Below are positions 16,696 through 25,127 of a DNA stretch of 38,520 nt, one piece after another; the first letter of the stretch is position 1; each line of letters starts with the position of its first letter. The notes under the pieces are model-generated. The model did not search any database. It was not told the DNA's origin and saw only the letters and a list, made by a program, of their open reading frames with translations. Origin of the DNA: Streptomyces lushanensis (GTDB lineage: Bacteria; Actinomycetota; Actinomycetes; Streptomycetales; Streptomycetaceae); the NCBI RefSeq assembly GCF_001700515.1, contig NZ_MAUD01000032.1, forward strand, positions 1-38,520, in the 5' to 3' direction. The position numbers were made by a program, and so were the translations under genes.

Positions 16696-19600
16696 ATGCA
16701 GATCCGGCTGACCGTCCTCGCGCCGCGCGGCGGCCATGCCGCCGGACGCGCGTGCGACGTGCTCGTCACCGCCCCCGCCGGGACGGCACTGGCCGCCGTC
16801 GCCTCCGCCCTCGCCACCGCCGTCTCGGGCCCGGACGCCTCCGGCGCCGTCGTGCTGTACGCGGGCCGGGAGCGGCTGGACGCCCAGCGCCGCACCCTCG
16901 GCGAGCCGCCGCTGATCGACGGCGCGGTGCTCTCGCTCCAGGTCCCCGGTGAGGACGGCGCGCCCGCGCACGACGCACCGGCCCAGCTCCATGTGGTGGC
17001 GGGCCCGGACGCGGGCGGAGTGCATCTGCTGCACGGCGGACGGATCAGGATCGGCCGCTCCGCCGACGCGGACGTCCCGCTGGACGACCCGGACGTGTCA
17101 CGGATGCACTGCGCGGTGACGGTCGCCGACGACGGCCGGGTGTCCGTCGCCGACCTCGGGTCGACGAACGGTACGACGCTGGAGGGCGCCGCCGTCGGCG
17201 AGCGCCCGGTGCCGCTGGGGCCCGGCGCGCTGCTGCGGCTCGGCGAGTCCGTGCTCCGGCTCACCTCGGGCGGCGCTCCGGCCGCGCTGCCCACGGCCCC
17301 GGACGGCGAGGGCCATCTGCGGATCGACCGTCCGGGAGGGCCTGGCGGGCCAGGACCGGAGGGCTCCCAGGATCCCCCCGGCACGGACGGCCCGGGAGGA
17401 CCCCCGTACGGCCCGGCCACCGGCGGCGGTCCGGCGACAGGCGCGTACGGCACGGGCGGATTCGGCACGGACGGCTCGGGATACGGACCGGAGGGCGCCT
17501 CACCCGGCCCGCAGTACGGCAGCGGTCTGCGCGAGCCCGCCCCGGCGCACGGCGGCCCGGCGTCCGGCGCCCGCGACGGCGCGGGAGCGAGACCGGCCGC
17601 CGACCCGGACGGGGAGGCCCGGGGCCGTGGCGAAGGTCATACGACCCGCGGCTACGGCGGCTCGGTGCCGGCCGGCGCCTCCAGCCGGCTCCTTGGCCCG
17701 CAGTACGGCAATCCGCCCGGCGCCCCGCGCGTGCCCGACCCTCGCAGCGCCGACACGCACTACGGCTTCCGTGGCCGTATGGAGGACGCGCCCGACGGCG
17801 CCCACAGCAGGCCGACCGCGCCGGACGCGGCGGAAGGCGGCTCCTGGCAGCCGGGCGACGCACCGGCCGAGGACGGCCCGCACTCCCACAGCCGTACGTC
17901 CGGACCGCGCAGGCAGCCCGCGCCGGCGCGCGGCACCGAATCGCCCGAGGCGGCGGCCCGCCGCCGGGGCGGCATAGGCGCCTGGGCACGGCGGCTCACC
18001 GGCACCCGGGACGAGGAGCTGCCGGAGGCCGTCCACGGCGGCCCGGGAGGGTCCCCGGCGGGCGCCGGACGTACGCCGCTCGCCGAGCCCTGTCCCGATC
18101 CGGCCGCGGTCCTGCTGACCGCGCTCGGGCCTGGCCCCCGGCTCTGGGAGCGCGACAGCCGCCATCCCGACGCGCTCGTCGTGCGGCTGGGCACGGCGGA
18201 CCGCCCGGCCTCCGGCGCCGCAGGACCGCTGTCGGGCGCGCCGGTGACGGTCGGGCTGCGCGAGGCCGGTTCACTCGCTCTCGCGGGCCCCCGGGAGCGG
18301 CTGACCGGTATGGCCCGCTGGACGGTGGCCCAGCTCGCCGCGCTGCACTCCCCCGCCGATCTGGAGATCGTGCTGATCTCCACGGACCGCGCCCGCACCG
18401 TGGAGGAGCGTGTCCAGGACTGGGGCTGGCTCGGCTGGCTCCCCCATGTGCGGCCCGCGCACGGCCAGGACTGCCGGCTGCTGCTCGCCTTCGACCGGGA
18501 CCAGGCGGGTGCGAGGACGGCGGAGCTGACCCGCCGGCTGGACGACGGCCCGCTCGGGCCCGGCTGGGCCTCGGCCGACCCCTGGACCATCACGGAGGCG
18601 GCGGCCCGCCACGACGGCCCGTACACCCTGGTGATCGTGGACGGCGATCCCGGCTCCGCCGCGCTGCGCGAGTCGACGGCGCAGCTCGCGGGCGCCGGAG
18701 CGGTGGCCGGTGTCCATGTCCTCTGTCTCGCCGAGACCCCGGCGGCCTCCCCGCACTCCCCGGTCTCCGCGACGTACGAGACGGCGTGCGCGGCCTCGCT
18801 GCCGTTCCGGGAGTGCGGGGCCGTCGCCCTGCTGAGCGGCGATGTGGCCACCTCGCTGCGGGTGTTCAGGACGGCCGTCGGCCAGCCCGCGGGGCATGGC
18901 ACGGTCGCGGTGGTGGACGCGGTCTCACCGGCCTGGGCGGAGCGTTTCGGCCGGGCGCTGGCGCCGTTGCGCGCCGCCGCGGCCGGCGGCCGGGGCCGTC
19001 CCACGGCCGTGCTGCCCCGATCGGCCCGCCTCCTCGACGAGTTGGGCCTCGCGCGGGCCACCCCCGCGTCCCTGATGGCCCGTTGGGCGTCCGCGGCGGA
19101 CCGTACGGGCGACTGCACGGCGGTCCTCGGCGCCGGGCCGCGCGGCCCGCTGGGCGTGGATCTCACGGAGGAGGGCCCGCATCTGCTGATCGAGGGCCCG
19201 GCGGGCAGCGGCCGTACGGAACTGCTGCGTTCCGTCGCCGCCTCGCTCGCGGCGGCGGCCCGGCCCGACCGGCTGGGGCTGCTGCTGGTCGACGGCGCCG
19301 GCGGCGAGCGCGGCGAGGGGCTCTCGGTCTGTACGGAACTGCCGCATGTGACCGAGCACCTGGTGGCCTCCGACCCGGTCAGGATGCGCGAGTTCGCCCA
19401 GGCGCTGGGCGCCGAGCTGAAGCGGCGGGCCGAGCTGCTGGGCTCCGCGCACTTCGCCGAGTGGCACGGCGGGCGGGACGCGCGCGAGGTGTCGGAGCGG
19501 CTGATCGGCCAGCGCGCGCCGAGCGCCTCCGAGCAACGGACCGTCCGGCGCGGCGAGTCACGCGCCGACCAGCCGGAGCAGCAGCCGGACGGCGCCCGGC

Positions 19601-20310
19601 CGGACGGACCGCGCGGCGACGGGCCACGTGGTGAGGGACCGCGTGGTGAGGGACCGCGTGGTGAGGGACCGCGTGGTGAGGGACCGCGCGGCGAACCGGA
19701 GTCCCCCGCCCGGGGCACGCTCAGACTCCGTACCACCATGGGCCGTTCGGCTCCCGGACAGCGGCCCGCGCCGCTGCCTGCGCTGCCCCGGCTCGTCGTG
19801 CTCGTCGACGACTTCGACGCCCTGGTCGCGCCCGCGCTCGGCAGCCCGGGCCGCCCTGCGGCCGGTTCCGTCGTACGCGCCCTGGAGGCCGTGGCCAGGG
19901 ACGGCGAGCGCCTCGGGGTGCATCTCGTGGCGGCCTCGGCGCGTCCCGACCGCACGGTCGACACGGAGCTGGCGCAGGGCGCGCGGCTGCGCGTCGTGCT
20001 GGACGCGCCGCCCGTCGCCCCCTCGCCCGACGATCCCGCGCCGGGCCGCGGCCGGCTCGGGCATCCGGACGGCCGGGTCACACCGTTCCAGGGCGGCCGG
20101 GTCACCGGACGCATCCCGCGCACCGCGACGCTCAGACCCACGGTGGTGCTGGTGGAGTGGGAGCGGATGGGCGATCCACCGGCCCGCCGACCGGTCAGGG
20201 AGCTGGGCAACGGACCGACGGATCTCGCGCTGCTCGCCAGCGCGCTCGACCGGGCCGCGCGCTCGGTCGACGCCGTCCCTGTCGCCCCACTGACCCCGGC
20301 TCACCCGTGA
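16696..20310 (+). CDS. FHA domain / FtsK-SpoIIIE (EccC-like) ATPase
   Basis: A 1204-residue protein. The N-terminus (about 1-85) resembles a ubiquitin-like/YukD-type beta-grasp domain. An FHA phosphothreonine-binding domain follows (about 98-192) with GR, SRMHC and STNGT. A Gly/Pro-rich region spans about 200-440. The rest resembles the FtsK/SpoIIIE region of EccC/EssC secretion ATPases, starting with the typical LWERD...VRLGT segment. The P-loop reads GPAGSGRTE, with Arg where Lys is normal, and a Walker-B-like VVLVDDFDAL is near the end. No membrane helix is visible, unlike EssC/EccC. The ATG at 16696 has GAAGGGA upstream. Its position divergent from two Ser/Thr kinase genes suggests the FHA domain reads their phosphorylation. 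What it pumps or moves, if anything, is unknown. Confidence 0.85.
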   Translation: MQIRLTVLAPRGGHAAGRACDVLVTAPAGTALAAVASALATAVSGPDASGAVVLYAGRERLDAQRRTLGEPPLIDGAVLSLQVPGEDGAPAHDAPAQLHVVAGPDAGGVHLLHGGRIRIGRSADADVPLDDPDVSRMHCAVTVADDGRVSVADLGSTNGTTLEGAAVGERPVPLGPGALLRLGESVLRLTSGGAPAALPTAPDGEGHLRIDRPGGPGGPGPEGSQDPPGTDGPGGPPYGPATGGGPATGAYGTGGFGTDGSGYGPEGASPGPQYGSGLREPAPAHGGPASGARDGAGARPAADPDGEARGRGEGHTTRGYGGSVPAGASSRLLGPQYGNPPGAPRVPDPRSADTHYGFRGRMEDAPDGAHSRPTAPDAAEGGSWQPGDAPAEDGPHSHSRTSGPRRQPAPARGTESPEAAARRRGGIGAWARRLTGTRDEELPEAVHGGPGGSPAGAGRTPLAEPCPDPAAVLLTALGPGPRLWERDSRHPDALVVRLGTADRPASGAAGPLSGAPVTVGLREAGSLALAGPRERLTGMARWTVAQLAALHSPADLEIVLISTDRARTVEERVQDWGWLGWLPHVRPAHGQDCRLLLAFDRDQAGARTAELTRRLDDGPLGPGWASADPWTITEAAARHDGPYTLVIVDGDPGSAALRESTAQLAGAGAVAGVHVLCLAETPAASPHSPVSATYETACAASLPFRECGAVALLSGDVATSLRVFRTAVGQPAGHGTVAVVDAVSPAWAERFGRALAPLRAAAAGGRGRPTAVLPRSARLLDELGLARATPASLMARWASAADRTGDCTAVLGAGPRGPLGVDLTEEGPHLLIEGPAGSGRTELLRSVAASLAAAARPDRLGLLLVDGAGGERGEGLSVCTELPHVTEHLVASDPVRMREFAQALGAELKRRAELLGSAHFAEWHGGRDAREVSERLIGQRAPSASEQRTVRRGESRADQPEQQPDGARPDGPRGDGPRGEGPRGEGPRGEGPRGEGPRGEPESPARGTLRLRTTMGRSAPGQRPAPLPALPRLVVLVDDFDALVAPALGSPGRPAAGSVVRALEAVARDGERLGVHLVAASARPDRTVDTELAQGARLRVVLDAPPVAPSPDDPAPGRGRLGHPDGRVTPFQGGRVTGRIPRTATLRPTVVLVEWERMGDPPARRPVRELGNGPTDLALLASALDRAARSVDAVPVAPLTPAHP
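19606..19695 (+). repeat. Six tandem 15-bp units encoding GPRG(E/D)
   Basis: Six in-frame 15-bp units within the FHA-FtsK gene; three central units are identical. They lie between the P-loop and the Walker B region and encode a charged flexible insert. Confidence 0.9.
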
Positions 20311-20342
20311 AACCCCGAAGATCCCTTTACGTCCGTCGTGCC

Positions 20343-20356
20343 ACGTCGTCCGACGT
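20343..20356. promoter_or_regulatory. Small dyad upstream of the sugar-transport operon
   Basis: ACGTCG-TC-CGACGT is a perfect 6-bp inverted repeat in the 214-base gap before the solute-binding gene, about 170 bases upstream of its start. It could be an operator for a LacI- or ROK-type regulator, neither of which is encoded nearby. This is a weak call. Confidence 0.25.
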
Positions 20357-20524
20357 CACGAGCCCATCACGATCACCGAGTTGGCACTGACAGCGGTATT
20401 GCGGCGCCCGGTCACCCCGCGTAGGACTGTGCGCACGGGACGAGTGCAGCGCCGCCAGCGTCACGGCCGCGACGCCGTTCCACACGCGTAGATCCGTACG
20501 CACCAGGACAGAGACGGGGCAGTG

Positions 20525-21925
20525 ATGGGCACAACTCGTAGGGCACGCAAGGCACTCGGCACGGGCAGAGGGGGCTGGGGCACCCGCAGGGCGGCCGTGG
20601 CGATCGTCGCGGTCGGCGCCGTGGCCCTCACCGGCTGCGGCGGCGATTCGGGCGACGACAAGGGCTCGGACGGCGGCGCGAGCAAGGAGCCCGCAGCGGC
20701 GAGCGTCCAACTGCCCAAGCTCGACGGCGAGAACATCCAGGTGGCGGCCGTCTGGACGGGGCCCGAGCAGGAGAACTTCACCAAGGTTCTGACGGAGTTC
20801 GAGAAGCGCACCGGCGCGAAGGTCACCTTCGTTCCCGCGCAGGACCCGATCGTCAACTTCCTCGGTACGAAGATCGCCGGCGGCAGCCCTCCGGACGTGG
20901 CGATGCTGCCTCAGGTGGGCGCGATCCAGCAGGCCGTGGAGAAGAAGTGGGCCAAGCCGGTCGGCGCCGAGGCGAAGGCCCAGCTCACCAAGAACTACAG
21001 CCAGGTCTGGCAGGACCTCGGCGCGGTGGACGGCGAGCAGTACGGCGTCTACTTCAAGGCCGCCAACAAGTCGCTGGTCTGGTACAACAACGCCGCGTTC
21101 GAGAACGCGGGCGCGACGGTGCCCAAGACCTGGCCCGATTTCCTGTCCACGGCCGAGACGATCTCCGCGTCGGGTGTCACCCCGGTCTCGGTCGGCGGCG
21201 CCGACGGCTGGACGCTCACCGACTGGTTCGAGAACATCTACCTCTCCCAGGCGGGCCCCGAGAAGTACGACCAGCTCGCCCAGCACAAGATCCCGTGGAC
21301 CGACGGCTCCGTACGGGACGCGCTGACCACGCTCGGCCAGCTCTTCGGCAAGCCGGCCCTGATCGCGGGCGGCGCGGACGGCGCGCTCCAGACCGAGTTC
21401 CCGGCCTCCGTCACCCAGACCTTCACCGGCGGCGACCAGCCCAAGGCCGCGATGGTCTTCGAGGGTGACTTCGTCGGCGTCAACATCGCCGAGACCGACG
21501 CCAAGATCGGTACGGACGCCAAGGTCTTCCCGTTCCCGGCGGTCGGTCCCGACGCCCCGGTGGTGACGGGCGGCGACGCGGCCGTGGCGCTCAAGGACAG
21601 CAAGGGCGCGCAGGCGCTGCTGACCTTCCTGGCCTCCACGGACGCCGCGAAGATCTGGGCGGAGTCGGGCGGCTTCGTCTCGCCGAACAAGGCCCTGGAC
21701 ACCGCCTCGTACCCGAACGACGTCCAGCGCGACATCGCCAAGGCGCTGATCGCCGCGGGTGACGACGTCCGCTTCGACATGTCGGACCAGATGCCGCAGT
21801 CGTTCGGCGGTACGCCGGGCAAGGGCGAGTGGAAGGCCCTCCAGGACTTCCTGAAGAACCCGAAGGACGTCGCGGGGGCCCAGCAGAAGCTGGAGTCGGA
21901 CGCGGCCAAGGCGTACCAGAGCTGA
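20525..21925 (+). CDS. Sugar ABC transporter solute-binding lipoprotein
   Basis: A 466-residue extracytoplasmic binding protein (family 1 / CUT1 type). A basic N-terminus and hydrophobic stretch end in the lipobox LTGC (35-38), so Cys38 should be lipidated after cleavage. The mature protein has the expected features: AAVWTGPEQENFTKVLTEFEKRTG, a hinge region with PDVAMLP, and Trp-rich segments (SLVWYNN, ADGWTLTDWF) typical of sugar contacts. The ATG at 20525 is five bases after GGGG, which suits it better than the GTG at 20522. It is the first gene of a three-gene importer operon. The sugar is not known; comparison with CUT1 relatives suggests an oligosaccharide. Confidence 0.92.
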   Translation: MGTTRRARKALGTGRGGWGTRRAAVAIVAVGAVALTGCGGDSGDDKGSDGGASKEPAAASVQLPKLDGENIQVAAVWTGPEQENFTKVLTEFEKRTGAKVTFVPAQDPIVNFLGTKIAGGSPPDVAMLPQVGAIQQAVEKKWAKPVGAEAKAQLTKNYSQVWQDLGAVDGEQYGVYFKAANKSLVWYNNAAFENAGATVPKTWPDFLSTAETISASGVTPVSVGGADGWTLTDWFENIYLSQAGPEKYDQLAQHKIPWTDGSVRDALTTLGQLFGKPALIAGGADGALQTEFPASVTQTFTGGDQPKAAMVFEGDFVGVNIAETDAKIGTDAKVFPFPAVGPDAPVVTGGDAAVALKDSKGAQALLTFLASTDAAKIWAESGGFVSPNKALDTASYPNDVQRDIAKALIAAGDDVRFDMSDQMPQSFGGTPGKGEWKALQDFLKNPKDVAGAQQKLESDAAKAYQS

Positions 21926-21929
21926 CGCG

Positions 21930-23276
21930 ATGACGTCGGCGGCGACGGGGGGCACCGCGAAGGTGCCCCCCGGCACACAGCAACGCAAGAGCGTGACAGG
22001 CACACGTAAACTCGTCGCGGCCGGCTTTCTGCTGCCCGCGCTGGTGCTGCTGGGCGCGCTCGTGGTCTACCCCATCGGGTTCTCGGTCTACCGGTCCTTC
22101 TTCGACAAGTCCGGCGACGGCTTCGCCGGTTTCGACAACTATGTGGAGATCTTCACCGACGACACCATCCTGACCGCGGTCCAGAACAACGCGATCTGGG
22201 TGGTGGTGGCGCCCACCGTCGCCACGGCCCTCGGTCTGATCTTCGCCGTACTGACCGAACGGGTGCGCTGGGGCACGGCGTTCAAGCTGATCGTCTTCAT
22301 GCCGATGGCGATCTCGATGCTCGCGGCGGGCATCATCTTCCGGCTGGTGTACGAGCAGGACCCGGACCGCGGGGTCGCGAACGCGGTCTGGGTGGGCGTG
22401 CACGACACGTTCAACGAGTCGGCGGGCTTCCCCAACGCCCACCCGCTGCCGGTCCATCCGCTGAAGGCGGCGGGCGGCGGCGCGTTCGTCACCAAGGAGC
22501 CGGTGACCGCGGGCGGCGTGGTCCAGTTGCCGCTGGTGGGTGTGGCACCGGCGAAGATGCCCTCCGACGCGGTGCCCGCCAAGGCGGCGAAGCCCGCGGA
22601 CGGCCAGGTCACCGGTACCGTCTGGCTGGACTTCACCCGGGGCGGCGGCGGCAGGCCCAATGTCATCGACGCCCGGGAGCTCGGCCTCAAGGGCATCGGG
22701 GTGGAGGCCGTCAAGGACGGCAAGGTGGTCGCCTCGGCGACGGCCGGCGCGGACGGTACGTTCAGCCTGCCCGCGGCGGCCGACGGAGCCCTGCTCAGAC
22801 TGCCGGAGGCCAACTTCAGGGAGCCGTACAACGGCGTGGACTGGCTCGGTCCTTCCCTGGTCACCCCGGCCATCATCGGCAGCTATCTGTGGATGTGGGC
22901 CGGGTTCGCGATGGTGCTGATCGCGGCGGGCCTGGCGAGCGTGCCCAGGGAGCTCATGGAGGCCGCCCGGGTGGACGGCGCCAACGAGTGGCAGGTCTTC
23001 CGCCGGATCACCGTGCCGCTGCTGGCACCGGTCCTCGCGGTCGTCATGGTCACACTGATGATCAATGTGCTGAAGATCTTCGACCTGGTCTTCATCATCG
23101 CGCCGGGCTCGTCCCAGGACGACGCGAACGTCCTGGCGCTCCAGCTCTACCGCTCGTCGTTCGGCACGGACGCGGATCTCGGTGTCGGCAGCGCCATCGC
23201 CGTCCTGCTGCTCCTGCTGGTGATCCCGGTGATGCTCTTCAACGTGCGGCGAATGCGGAAGGAGACGCGCCGATGA
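21930..23276 (+). CDS. Sugar ABC transporter permease with inserted Cna-B/SdrD-like domain
   Basis: A MalF-type permease of 448 residues, about 150 longer than usual. The membrane core is normal: N-terminal helix (about 28-55), helices near 85-108 and 118-140, then helices near 312-335 and 363-390 and one at 420-440. The EAA loop is EAARVDGANEWQVFRRITVPLL (about 345-366). Residues about 146-304 form an extra loop on the outside. Its central part (VTGTVWLDFTRGGGG...GLKGIGVEAVKDGKVVASATAGADGTFSLP) looks like a Cna-B/SdrD-B or carboxypeptidase-regulatory beta-sandwich. The gene starts four bases after the binding-protein stop and overlaps the next permease by ATGA. Confidence 0.88.
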   Translation: MTSAATGGTAKVPPGTQQRKSVTGTRKLVAAGFLLPALVLLGALVVYPIGFSVYRSFFDKSGDGFAGFDNYVEIFTDDTILTAVQNNAIWVVVAPTVATALGLIFAVLTERVRWGTAFKLIVFMPMAISMLAAGIIFRLVYEQDPDRGVANAVWVGVHDTFNESAGFPNAHPLPVHPLKAAGGGAFVTKEPVTAGGVVQLPLVGVAPAKMPSDAVPAKAAKPADGQVTGTVWLDFTRGGGGRPNVIDARELGLKGIGVEAVKDGKVVASATAGADGTFSLPAAADGALLRLPEANFREPYNGVDWLGPSLVTPAIIGSYLWMWAGFAMVLIAAGLASVPRELMEAARVDGANEWQVFRRITVPLLAPVLAVVMVTLMINVLKIFDLVFIIAPGSSQDDANVLALQLYRSSFGTDADLGVGSAIAVLLLLLVIPVMLFNVRRMRKETRR

Positions 23277-24154
23277 CCACGAACGATACGACGGTCAAGG
23301 CGCGGCAGCCTCTCGCGGGCCGGATAGCGGCCCGTGCGGGCGGCGGCGCGATGCGGGTCTTCCTGATCCTGGTCGGCCTGTTCTGGCTGATGCCGACGAT
23401 CGGACTGCTGCTCTCCTCGCTGCGCGACTCCGCGGACATCGCCGGAAGCGGCTGGTGGCGGGTCTTCACGGCTCCCGCCCAGCTCACCACCGAGAACTAC
23501 TCGCGGCTCCTCGACAACGACACGATCACCAACTCGCTGTTCTCCACGATCCTGATCACCGTGCCCTCGACCGTCCTGGTCGTGGTGATCGGCTCGCTGG
23601 CCGGATACGCCTTCGCCTGGCTGGACTTCCCCGGCCGCGACTGGTGGTTCCTGGTGGTCGTGGGACTGCTGGTGGTCCCGGTGCAGGTCGCGCTGGTGCC
23701 GGTCTCGAAGCTGTTCGGTGCCATCGGCATCTTCGAGACGACCTTCGGCGTGGTCATCTTCCATGTCTCCTTCGGCCTTCCCTTCGCGATCTTCCTGCTG
23801 CGGAACTTCTTCGCGGAGATCCCGAGGGAGCTGCTGGAGGCGGCCCGGCTCGACGGAGCGGGCGAGATACGGCTGTTCACCCGGGTCGTGATGCCGCTCG
23901 GCGGTCCCGCGATCGCCTCGCTCGGCATCTTCCAGTTCCTCTGGGTCTGGAACGACATGCTGGTCGCGCTGATCTTCGCGGACTCGGACAGCCCGCCGAT
24001 CACGGTCGCGCTCCAGCAGCAGGTACGGCAGTTCGGCAACAACATCGATGTGCTGGCGCCCGGGGCGTTCGTCTCGATGGTGATCCCGCTGGCCGTGTTC
24101 TTCGCGTTCCAGCGGCAGTTCGTGACGGGTGTGATGGCGGGCGCCGTCAAGTAG
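23273..24154 (+). CDS. Sugar ABC transporter permease (MalG type)
   Basis: A 293-residue second permease of the importer. Six hydrophobic segments are visible, and the cytoplasmic EAA motif is EAARLDGAGEIRLFTRVVMPL. The C-terminus GVMAGAVK is characteristic of MalG-type subunits. The ATG overlaps the previous stop (ATGA) and has GGAAGGAG upstream. No ATPase gene follows. In Streptomyces the shared ATPase MsiK often energises such CUT1 systems, which is the likely partner here by family knowledge. Confidence 0.94.
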   Translation: MTTNDTTVKARQPLAGRIAARAGGGAMRVFLILVGLFWLMPTIGLLLSSLRDSADIAGSGWWRVFTAPAQLTTENYSRLLDNDTITNSLFSTILITVPSTVLVVVIGSLAGYAFAWLDFPGRDWWFLVVVGLLVVPVQVALVPVSKLFGAIGIFETTFGVVIFHVSFGLPFAIFLLRNFFAEIPRELLEAARLDGAGEIRLFTRVVMPLGGPAIASLGIFQFLWVWNDMLVALIFADSDSPPITVALQQQVRQFGNNIDVLAPGAFVSMVIPLAVFFAFQRQFVTGVMAGAVK

Positions 24155-24209
24155 CCGTCGCGAGGCGCCGGCGGGCGTGACGCCGGTCGGCGTCGAGGAG
24201 TCGGGCCCA

Positions 24210-24242
24210 GGGAGGGCCGGTCACGGGACGACCGGCCCTCCC
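24210..24242 (+). terminator. Terminator of the sugar-transport operon
   Basis: A perfect 13-bp stem (GGGAGGGCCGGTC / GACCGGCCCTCCC) with a 7-nt loop, 56 bases after the last permease stop. Confidence 0.85.
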
Positions 24243-24251
24243 CGTCTCCGT

Positions 24252-24317
24252 CCCCGTCCGGTGCATCGCCGTCCCCGTCACCATCCCCGTCCGGCGCGTC
24301 GCCGTCTCCGTCACCGT
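24252..24317. repeat. Two tandem 33-bp units between operon terminator and tetR
   Basis: Two adjacent 33-bp units rich in CCGTC motifs with about six differences, followed by a partial third (CCGGCGCG...). They lie in the gap between convergent genes, just past the terminator. No coding role is apparent. Confidence 0.7.
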
Positions 24318-24346
24318 CCGGCGCGCCGCGTCAGCCGCCCGCCGCG

Positions 24347-24955
24347 TCAGCCGTGGCGGACCGCCGCCACCGCCGAGGCCGCCAGATCGTCCAGATATCC
24401 CTTGGGCAGATCACCGCGGACCACCACCAGCCGCCAGTAGAGCGGTCCGACGATCAGATCGAGGGCCCGGTCGGCGTCCGCGCCCTCGGGCAGTTCGCCG
24501 CGTTCGACGGCCTCGCGGACGATCACCGCGGCGATACCGCGCTGCCGGTCCAGCAGTGCCGTCTTGATCGCGTCGGCGATCTCGGGATGGCGGGCCGCCT
24601 CCACCAGCAGATCCGGGATGACCTGCGAGGCGACCGGGTGGCGCAGGGCGTGGGAGGCCACTTCCAGCAGGGCGCGCACATCACCGTAGAGCGAACCGGT
24701 CGCGGGAGCGGGCAGCCCTTGCGCCGCGAAGGCGGAGAGCAGATCGAGGACGAGCGCCAGCTTGGACTTCCACCGGCGGTAGACGGCGGTCTTGCCGACA
24801 CCGGCCCGGCGCGCGATGCCCTCGATGGACATCCGGGCGAAGCCGACCGCGGCCAGCTCCTCGAAGACGGCGGCGCGGATGGCGTCGGTCACATCCTCCC
24901 GGAGCACGGCGGCTCCCGCGGGGACACGGCGTGAGGTGCGGGGGTCCGTGGTCAT
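24347..24955 (-). CDS. TetR/AcrR family transcriptional regulator
   Basis: A 202-residue TetR repressor when started at the ATG at 24953-24955 (MTTDPRTSRR); longer upstream frames cross the promoter region and are not accepted. The helix-turn-helix (about 43-62) reads IEGIARRAGVGKTAVYRRW. The C-terminal half is a ligand/dimer domain resembling TetR_C of the kind with HPEIADAIKTALLDRQRG. It is divergent from the ABC exporter operon, so it probably represses that operon and itself. Two matching 32-bp direct repeats in the shared intergenic region are good operator candidates. The inducer is unknown. Confidence 0.92.
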   Translation of the reverse strand: MTTDPRTSRRVPAGAAVLREDVTDAIRAAVFEELAAVGFARMSIEGIARRAGVGKTAVYRRWKSKLALVLDLLSAFAAQGLPAPATGSLYGDVRALLEVASHALRHPVASQVIPDLLVEAARHPEIADAIKTALLDRQRGIAAVIVREAVERGELPEGADADRALDLIVGPLYWRLVVVRGDLPKGYLDDLAASAVAAVRHG

Positions 24956-24980
24956 GGGCACCGAGCATAGCGTCACCACG

Positions 24981-25012
24981 CCGTCACGACGACACGGTTG
25001 CGTCGCGACGTA
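24981..25012. promoter_or_regulatory. Candidate TetR operator, copy 1
   Basis: A 32-bp element beginning CCGTCACGACGA, matching copy 2 (25029-25060) at 25 of 32 positions. It contains the palindrome CGTCGCGACG (25001-25010) and starts 26 bases upstream of the tetR start codon. Confidence 0.55.
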
Positions 25013-25028
25013 CTCCGTCCTACCTTGG

Positions 25029-25060
25029 GCGTCACGACGATACGGACGCGTCCCGTCGTA
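25029..25060. promoter_or_regulatory. Candidate TetR operator, copy 2
   Basis: Second copy of the 32-bp element, 48 bases downstream of the first and in the same orientation. It contains the palindrome GGACGCGTCC (25044-25053) inside a wider ACGACG-N14-CGTCGT dyad (25034-25059). It is about 70 bases upstream of the exporter GTG, where it could block that promoter. Confidence 0.55.
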
Positions 25061-25127
25061 CCTCTTCGTGAAAGCGCGCCGCTCAGCGCTGTAGCGCCGT
25101 CCCAGCCGACGTCGAAAGCCGACCTCC

